From assembly GCF_012427845.1 (NCBI RefSeq), contig NZ_CP038498.1, positions 186,001 through 250,000 of the forward strand: a DNA stretch of 64,000 bases, written 5' to 3'. Origin of the DNA: Pectobacterium punjabense (GTDB lineage: Bacteria; Pseudomonadota; Gammaproteobacteria; Enterobacterales; Enterobacteriaceae). Both the position numbers and the translations under genes were made by a program. Of the stretch, positions 55,303 through 64,000 are shown piece after piece. The notes under the pieces are model-generated. The model saw only the letters and a program-made list of their open reading frames with translations, was not told the DNA's origin and searched no databases. Positions within the stretch are counted from its first letter, which is position 1. Every line of letters starts with the position of its first letter.

Positions 55303-56061
55303 TCAGATGGTATATTCCGGTTCGTAACGTTTGTAGTAGCGAGAAAGAAATGCTTTGGTTCTCTCCATTTGTGGGCGCTCAAAAACCTGCTGTGCCGTAC
55401 CGTCCTCAATGATTTTTCCTTTCTCCAAAAACAGTACGCGGCTGGCGACCTGACGAACAAACTCCATTTCATGAGAAACGATCACCATGGTATTGCCCGC
55501 CTGCGCAGCCTGTTTAATGACATCCAACACCTCGTCAACCAATTCTGGATCGAGCGCAGAGGTGGGTTCATCCAGCAGTAAAAGCTGCGGTTCCATCGCC
55601 AACGCTCTGGCGATCCCTACGCGCTGTTGTTGTCCACCAGACAGCTGCTTTGGGTAATACGCCTCCCGGTCAGGAAGGCCGACATTATTGAGTTGTTGTC
55701 GCGCGATTTGCTGTGCTTTTTCTTTAGGATACTTTTTGACGATCAGTAACCCCTCCATGACATTTTCCAGCGCTGTTTTTTGTTGAAACAGGCTAAATTG
55801 CTGAAAAACCATCGCTGTGTTTTGCCGGAGCGTAATACGTTCTCGTTGATTCATGTTGGCCAAATTAAAAAGGTGGCCGTTGAGTGTCATTTCCCCTGAC
55901 TCCGGCTGCTCTAGCACGTTAATACAGCGAAGTAGCGTCGATTTACCTGAACCTGATGAACCGATAATCGCCACGACATCGCCTTTTTTTATGGTCAGGG
56001 AAATGTCGTCCAGAATGACGTTGTTGTGAAACGTCTTCGATAAATGCTTAATCTCGAGCAT
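55303..56061 (-). CDS. polar amino-acid ABC transporter ATPase
   Basis: 252-residue ABC ATPase of the GlnQ/HisP/TcyC class. Walker A GSSGSGKST (about 33-41), Q-loop FQQFSLF, signature LSGGQQQRVGIARAL (about 138-152) and Walker B LLLLDEPTSALD (about 159-170), with the H-loop VSHEMEF. The ATG at 56061 gives MLEIKHLSKTF, the family start; the longer in-frame form reads back into the permease gene. It overlaps the permease by 14 bases. Confidence 0.92.
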   Translation of the reverse strand: MLEIKHLSKTFHNNVILDDISLTIKKGDVVAIIGSSGSGKSTLLRCINVLEQPESGEMTLNGHLFNLANMNQRERITLRQNTAMVFQQFSLFQQKTALENVMEGLLIVKKYPKEKAQQIARQQLNNVGLPDREAYYPKQLSGGQQQRVGIARALAMEPQLLLLDEPTSALDPELVDEVLDVIKQAAQAGNTMVIVSHEMEFVRQVASRVLFLEKGKIIEDGTAQQVFERPQMERTKAFLSRYYKRYEPEYTI

Positions 56062-56791
56062 AACGTTTTTTTCCTGACGTAATCGGCGGGGTATCTGGGA
56101 CAGAAATCGTGGTTTCAACCCGTTTGATGATTTGCTCAATAATAATCGTTAGCGCCCAGTAGATGAGTGCCAGAGAGATATACACTTCAAAATAGCGATA
56201 GCTGCTGCTGGCGAGGATTTTCCCCTTGGCGGTCAGATCGATTACCGAGCAAACAAATGCCAATGACGTTCCTTTGAGCAGGCTAATCAGCGTGTTACCA
56301 AGCGTGGGTAAGGCCACAATAAACGCATTGGGCAGCGTGACACGACGTAATACTTGAAGTGGCGTCATGCCGAGCGACTGGGCTGCTTCGATCTGTTTTT
56401 TATCCACCGACAGCATGGCTGCGCGAATACTCTCGGAATTGTAGGCGGCTTCATTCAGGGAAAATGCCAGTAACACAAAGAGTATGGATGGGATGTCATT
56501 AACGTTGTAATCCGTCTGGTTGTAGTAATTGTAATATTTCAATAGAACGGGAATACCGTAATAGGAAAGATACAGTTGTACAATGAGTGGTGTTCCTCGC
56601 ATGAACGAGACAAATACGCCAACGGCCGGGTTAAGGAACACGATCTTTCTGATACGAATGGATGCAATAATAAATCCCAGTATCACACCAATAATCATAG
56701 ATATTGCCGTGATTGCTAATGTAACGGGTAAATATTCAAGCAGTGCTGGAATTTGAGTAAAAACCAGTTTGATGTCGAAGATATTTGGCAT
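56048..56791 (-). CDS. polar amino-acid ABC transporter permease
   Basis: 247-residue HisM/TcyL-type permease with about five hydrophobic segments and the EAA loop EAAQSLGMTPLQVLRRVTLP (about 138-157). It resembles the cystine permease YecS more than histidine or glutamine ones, on the overall look of the N-terminus and loop. A single permease gene implies a homodimeric channel. Confidence 0.9.
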   Translation of the reverse strand: MPNIFDIKLVFTQIPALLEYLPVTLAITAISMIIGVILGFIIASIRIRKIVFLNPAVGVFVSFMRGTPLIVQLYLSYYGIPVLLKYYNYYNQTDYNVNDIPSILFVLLAFSLNEAAYNSESIRAAMLSVDKKQIEAAQSLGMTPLQVLRRVTLPNAFIVALPTLGNTLISLLKGTSLAFVCSVIDLTAKGKILASSSYRYFEVYISLALIYWALTIIIEQIIKRVETTISVPDTPPITSGKKRYARD

Positions 56792-56808
56792 TCAAAATGA
56801 ATCCTGTG

Positions 56809-57639
56809 TCATTTAGGCGCGTAATCCCCGTTGAAATACTTTTCGCTGATTTTTGATAACGTACCATCAGCGCTTAACTGTTTTATTTGTGCATTAATAT
56901 CATTCAGAAGTTGTTCGCCTGCTTTACCTTTCGCAATCAAAAAGTAGCTGTAAGGGGAGCCGATCCGCTGGCTGTCTTCCTGACTGAGGGGAATGACGTT
57001 CAGCTTTAACTTGTGTTCCAGGATATATTGCTCCAGCATCGATTTATCAATCAGAGCGAAATCTGTTTTTCCATTTTCCAAATTTTGTAAGGAGACGAGT
57101 AAGTCGGCTTCGGTGTAGTGCAACTTGACGGGGTTGTCTTTATGTTGCTGATTGAATTTCTCCAATGCAGTTGTGAAATTGATACCGGGGTTTACTTCCG
57201 TAGATTTTCCCAATAAATCGTTGAAAGTATGGATTGAGTTATTCTTTTCTGGCGTTGCAATCACAAACTGATTTTCAAAGATAGGCTGAGAAAAGAAATA
57301 TTTTTCTTTTCGTTCTGGGTTATCGGCGAAGTTATTGGCACCGAGTTGAAAACGGTCAGCATCCAACCCTGCTAAAATTGAGGTGAATTCGGTCGTGACG
57401 AACGACACTTTATACTGTGGCAAATGGTTAAAGATGGCTTTTGCTACATCAATATCGTAGCCGACGAGCTGGTTATCTTTATCAAAATAGGTAAACGGAC
57501 GTGGGTCAGCGCTTGTTGCGATGGTAATAGATTTTGCTGTAGCTGCCTGGGCGTCATGAGCATTGAAATAACCGGTGACTATCGTGCTCAAACCTAAAAG
57601 TAATGCAGGCAAGGTGCTTATAGTGAGGCGTGTTTTCAT
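56809..57639 (-). CDS. polar amino-acid (cystine-like) periplasmic binding protein
   Basis: 276 residues with a Sec signal peptide (about 1-31, ending AQAATA). SBP family 3: ADPRPFTYFDKDNQLVGYDIDVAKAI at the N-terminal lobe and the central FQLGANNFADNPERKEKYFFS block, where FliY/TcyA-type proteins contact cystine. The ATG at 57639 has AGGA at eight bases; longer frames reach into the upstream gap and lack a signal. It is the second gene of the operon. Cystine or an S-substituted cysteine is a reasonable ligand guess. Confidence 0.9.
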   Translation of the reverse strand: MKTRLTISTLPALLLGLSTIVTGYFNAHDAQAATAKSITIATSADPRPFTYFDKDNQLVGYDIDVAKAIFNHLPQYKVSFVTTEFTSILAGLDADRFQLGANNFADNPERKEKYFFSQPIFENQFVIATPEKNNSIHTFNDLLGKSTEVNPGINFTTALEKFNQQHKDNPVKLHYTEADLLVSLQNLENGKTDFALIDKSMLEQYILEHKLKLNVIPLSQEDSQRIGSPYSYFLIAKGKAGEQLLNDINAQIKQLSADGTLSKISEKYFNGDYAPK

Positions 57640-57783
57640 TATTGATAATCCTGTGTGAAATGATAAGAAAAATGACGATCCCGCTTGCTGCGGTGTTGTA
57701 TGCCCGCAGGTAGTGATAAACGAATCGGTAAAGCTCCACATCGGCTGCCAATGCGGAGCGAGGTGTACCAAGGAAAAAAGGAA

Positions 57784-58746
57784 TCAAGCGCGGTGATGGG
57801 GCGTATGCCAAATCGATACATCGGGTCCTTTTGCCAGAATCTGATAAGGGTTAAAACTGATGTCGCCCAGATGGTAGCCGCGTTTAATCGCTTCGAAGTC
57901 GGTGGTATCGCCGAATCCCGGCGTTTGGTAAAGGTCGCGGGCGTAAGCCCACAGATTGGGGAAGTCGATCAGGCGGTTGCGGTTTGCGCGGAAAACGCTG
58001 TAATAGGCAACGTCAAAACGGGCGAGCGTAACGTATAACCGAATGTCGGAATCTGTAATTTGGTTACCGAACAGGTAACGCTGCGAACCCAAACGCGTTT
58101 CCAGTTCATCCAAACGTAGGAAAAGCGTGTCCCATGCGTTTTCATAAGCTGCCTGTGAATGGGCGAAGCCTGCTTTGTAAACGCCGTTATTGATGTCATT
58201 AAAAATCACATCATTCAGCGCATCAATTTCGGCACGCAGCGATTCTGGATATAGATCGGGTGCGTCTGGTTTGTGAAAAGGTTTAAAGGCGGTTTCAAAG
58301 TAGTTGGTTAACTTAAAATAATCGTTATTGACCACAATGCCTTGTTTAACATCGACGACGGTTGGAACGGTCGCTCGGCCAGTGTAATTCGCGTCACTTT
58401 TGGCATAGATTTCTGGTAAATAACGGATACCCAGTACAGGATCTACGCCGCCTTCATCCAGAGAAAATTCCCAACCCTGTTCGGTCCTTACGGGATTAGC
58501 AGTACCAAGGCTGATAACGTTTTCCAGACCTAGCAAAGTACGGACGATTACCGCACGATGCGCCCACGGGCAGACGGGGGACCACAATAAACGATAGCGA
58601 TCCTTTTCGACGGGCAAATCGCCCGGCTGCTCGCCGAATGGCGTCGTAAAGCGATTTTTTTGCCGAACAAATGCGCCATTCTGGGCAATCTCGTGTGCCT
58701 CTTCAGAGGTAGCGATGTGCCCGACTTCTGCCACGGTGGTACTCAT
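57784..58746 (-). CDS. glutathionyl-hydroquinone reductase (xi-class GST)
   Basis: 320 residues. Thioredoxin-like N-terminal domain with the diagnostic catalytic motif SPVCPWAHR (about 56-64, Cys nucleophile), then an all-alpha domain with the YLFGNQITDSDIRLYVTLARFD block (about 225-246). Xi-class enzymes such as E. coli YqjG and PcpF remove glutathione from glutathionyl-hydroquinones. It is the first gene of the minus-strand operon that continues, after a 144-base gap, into an amino-acid ABC importer and a GNAT, tying quinone-thiol adduct chemistry to transport. Confidence 0.88.
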   Translation of the reverse strand: MSTTVAEVGHIATSEEAHEIAQNGAFVRQKNRFTTPFGEQPGDLPVEKDRYRLLWSPVCPWAHRAVIVRTLLGLENVISLGTANPVRTEQGWEFSLDEGGVDPVLGIRYLPEIYAKSDANYTGRATVPTVVDVKQGIVVNNDYFKLTNYFETAFKPFHKPDAPDLYPESLRAEIDALNDVIFNDINNGVYKAGFAHSQAAYENAWDTLFLRLDELETRLGSQRYLFGNQITDSDIRLYVTLARFDVAYYSVFRANRNRLIDFPNLWAYARDLYQTPGFGDTTDFEAIKRGYHLGDISFNPYQILAKGPDVSIWHTPHHRA

Positions 58747-59008
58747 AATATTTTCCTTAATAAAAAATGAGAGACAGAATTCACTATTATTCAGTGTGAA
58801 TTTAAAAGGTGATGTTTACTGTTTTTGAATTATGCGCGTTATAAAAAATGAAGTTAAATTCATAAAATGGATATTCTTATTAGGAAATTACAGCGTGTTA
58901 TTTTTTTGATAATTGGAGGAGGCTATTAATGCATTATTTTGATAATAAGATGGGTAATGTTTCAGATGCGGTGCCGTGACGCGGCGGAAAGTATTATCTG
59001 CGTATTAA
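58747..59008. other. non-coding upstream region of the GST operon
   Basis: A+T-rich stretch without a gene between the GST start and the fadA terminator; it should contain the promoter of the GST/ABC/GNAT operon, but I see no clear -35/-10 pair. Confidence 0.4.
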
Positions 59009-59037
59009 ATGTCCCTCGCCGCAGTGACGAGGGACAT
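59009..59037 (-). terminator. fadBA terminator
   Basis: Ten-base perfect stem ATGTCCCTCG / CGAGGGACAT with a nine-base loop, nine bases after the fadA stop; on the minus strand it is followed by TTAATA. Confidence 0.75.
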
Positions 59038-59045
59038 AGGTAGAC

Positions 59046-62410
<3,365 letters not shown>

Positions 62411-62436
62411 GTTTATCTCCGCTGTTTGTGTGTGTG

Positions 62437-62453
62437 ATCTGGTATGACCAGAT
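62437..62453. promoter_or_regulatory. FadR operator of fadBA
   Basis: ATCTGGTATGACCAGAT, a near-perfect palindrome that matches the E. coli fadB FadR operator at all but one position. Located 27 bases before fadB; long-chain acyl-CoA would release FadR. Confidence 0.93.
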
Positions 62454-62595
62454 AAGCGGATTGTGGTTTTAATGTTAATTTTTTGCAAACGAGAGATTAA
62501 TTTTTTGCCGAATCGATCACAAAGCACCGGACGCTGCCCTTGGGACATGCCTGTGTTAAAATGGAGGGATCATGTCGTGACGTACAAGGATACTC

Positions 62596-63927
62596 ATGGA
62601 AAAGCTGGCTTCTTTATATCATCACCATCTGGCGACGCTGCAAGCACGTGCTCAGACGGTTTTAGCGCGCCATCAGCTTGACGCATTACTGATTCACTCT
62701 GGTGAGCTGTTGACCGTTTTTCTGGACGATCACGACTATCCTTTTAAAGTTAACCCGCAATTTAAAGCCTGGGTGCCCGTCACGCAGGTGCCGAACTGCT
62801 GGCTATGGATTGACGGCGTTAACCCGCCAAAACTGTGGTTCTACTCACCGGTGGATTACTGGCATAACGTTGCACCGGTTCCCGAGAGTTTTTGGACTGA
62901 AGAAATTGATATTACCGTGCTGCGGAATGCCGATGATATTGGGCAGTTGCTTCCGTCGCAGCGTGAACGTGTTGCCTATATCGGCTACGCACCACAGCGT
63001 GCGCAGGATTTGGGGATTCGTGCAGACAATATTAATCCTCAGGGCGTGCTGGATTATCTGCACTACCACCGCGCTTATAAAACCGATTACGAGCTGGCCT
63101 GCATGCGTGAAGCGCAGAAGACGGCGGTGATCGGTCATCGGGCTGCACATGAAGCGTTTCTCTCTGGCATGAGCGAGTTCGATATTAATCTGGCGTATCT
63201 GACGGCTACTGGTCATCGGGATATCGATGTGCCTTACGGCAATATCATCGCGCTCAATGAACATGCGGCGGTGCTGCACTATACCCAGTTAGATCATCAG
63301 GTGCCTTCCGATGTCCGCAGCTTCCTGATTGATGCGGGTGCCGAATATAACGGCTATGCCGCCGATCTGACGCGTACCTATTCTGCGCAGAGTGATGGCG
63401 CATTTGCCCTGCTGATTAAAGATCTCAATCAGGAAATGCTTTCATTGATTGATACCATTCAGGCAGGAGTGCGCTATAGCGATTACCATATTCAGATGCA
63501 TCAACGGATTGCGAAGCTGCTTAAATCACATCAACTGGTGCGTGATATCAGCGAAGAAGCCATGGTGGAGCAGGGGATGACATCGCCTTTCCTGCCGCAC
63601 GGTCTTGGCCACCCGCTGGGCTTGCAGGTGCATGATGTCGCCGGGTTTATGCAAGACGATCGCGGCACACATCTGGCGGCACCGTCGCAGCATCCTTATC
63701 TGCGTTGTACTCGCGTGCTTGAACCCGGCATGGTCATGACGATCGAACCGGGCATTTACTTCATCGAATCCTTGCTTGCTCCGTGGCGTGAGGGTGAATT
63801 GAGTCAGCACTTTGATTGGCAAAAAATCGATGCGTTGAAACCGTTTGGTGGTATTCGTATCGAGGATAATATTGTCATTCATGACGGGCGCGTGGAGAAC
63901 ATGACGCGCGACCTGAATCTGGCCTGA
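62596..63927 (+). CDS. pepQ: Xaa-Pro dipeptidase
   Basis: 443 residues, E. coli length. M24 metallopeptidase with a creatinase-like N-terminal domain and the five metal ligands in [18 protein letters not shown] (Asp, Asp; about 243-260), [11 protein letters not shown] (His; about 334-344), TIEPGIY (Glu) and GGIRIEDN (Glu). It cleaves X-Pro dipeptides and can hydrolyse organophosphate esters. The stop overlaps the yigZ ATG (TGATG). Confidence 0.96.
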   Translation: MEKLASLYHHHLATLQARAQTVLARHQLDALLIHSGELLTVFLDDHDYPFKVNPQFKAWVPVTQVPNCWLWIDGVNPPKLWFYSPVDYWHNVAPVPESFWTEEIDITVLRNADDIGQLLPSQRERVAYIGYAPQRAQDLGIRADNINPQGVLDYLHYHRAYKTDYELACMREAQKTAVIGHRAAHEAFLSGMSEFDINLAYLTATGHRDIDVPYGNIIALNEHAAVLHYTQLDHQVPSDVRSFLIDAGAEYNGYAADLTRTYSAQSDGAFALLIKDLNQEMLSLIDTIQAGVRYSDYHIQMHQRIAKLLKSHQLVRDISEEAMVEQGMTSPFLPHGLGHPLGLQVHDVAGFMQDDRGTHLAAPSQHPYLRCTRVLEPGMVMTIEPGIYFIESLLAPWREGELSQHFDWQKIDALKPFGGIRIEDNIVIHDGRVENMTRDLNLA

Positions 63928-64000
63928 TGCAAGCGTATCCCATTCTTACTGTGCCTGTGAGCTTCAGTGAAGAAATAAAGAAAAGCCGTTTTACGACGAT
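63927..64000 (+). CDS. yigZ: IMPACT-family protein YigZ, 3'-truncated by window edge
   Basis: Only the first 24 codons are visible: [20 protein letters not shown] then RFTT. The block EEIKKSRF matches the start of E. coli YigZ, and pepQ-yigZ is the E. coli order. The ATG overlaps the pepQ stop by one base, which couples translation. Confidence 0.8.
   Translation, partial: MQAYPILTVPVSFSEEIKKSRFTT

Overview
The window is chromosomal DNA of a soft-rot enterobacterium, most likely a Pectobacterium. The basis is the 16S/23S rRNA type, near-identity of the housekeeping proteins to their Escherichia coli orthologues, and an otherwise enterobacterial gene order with lineage-specific cassettes. It is dense core genome; I see no prophage, insertion sequence, CRISPR array or secretion cluster.

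Layout. (1) 1-4435: the 3' part of a carbohydrate-type ABC importer (binding protein, two permeases), a LacI regulator and a class III phosphodiesterase, with an ERIC-type repeat between binding protein and first permease. (2) 4782-5743: metF behind three MetJ boxes. (3) 6237-14056: the conserved block oxyR, sthA, fabR, yijD, trmA, cobalamin riboswitch, btuB, murI. (4) 14108-19820: a complete rRNA operon (P1, P2, 16S, tRNA-Glu, 23S, 5S, tRNA-Asp, tRNA-Trp, terminator). (5) 20223-24849: ytfQRT-yjfF, a galactofuranose-type ABC importer. (6) 24871-34908: hdfR, maoP (yifE), comM (yifB), then the attenuated ilvL-X-G-M-E-D-A operon with an intact ilvG. (7) 34992-38600: a lineage-specific cassette of a PTS EIIBC permease, an enolase-superfamily sugar-acid dehydratase and a GntR/UTRA regulator. 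(8) 38655-43259: argE and argCBH diverging from paired ARG boxes. (9) 43474-54791: rmuC, ubiE-ubiJ-ubiB, tatABC, tatD, a metal-site variant hemB, rfaH, ubiD, fre. (10) 54862-58746: a minus-strand operon of a glutathionyl-hydroquinone reductase, an amino-acid/cystine-type ABC importer and a GNAT acetyltransferase. (11) 59046-64000: fadBA with a FadR operator, divergent pepQ, and the start of yigZ.

The pathways are mostly core: branched-chain amino acid, arginine and methionine synthesis, ubiquinone synthesis, Tat export, fatty-acid oxidation, peroxide and redox control, and translation. Relative to E. coli the order is a mosaic. The left flank of the rRNA operon matches E. coli rrnB and its right flank matches rrnC, which points to past recombination between rRNA operons.

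Two points deserve attention. The rRNA operon as written carries many one-base losses in homopolymers and several larger deletions at normally invariant positions, while the single-copy genes are intact; this looks like residual consensus error in a multicopy region. The best candidates for undescribed biology are the PTS/dehydratase/GntR cassette and the quinone-reductase/ABC/GNAT operon; both substrates are unknown. Comparisons with E. coli were made from memory, without alignment software.
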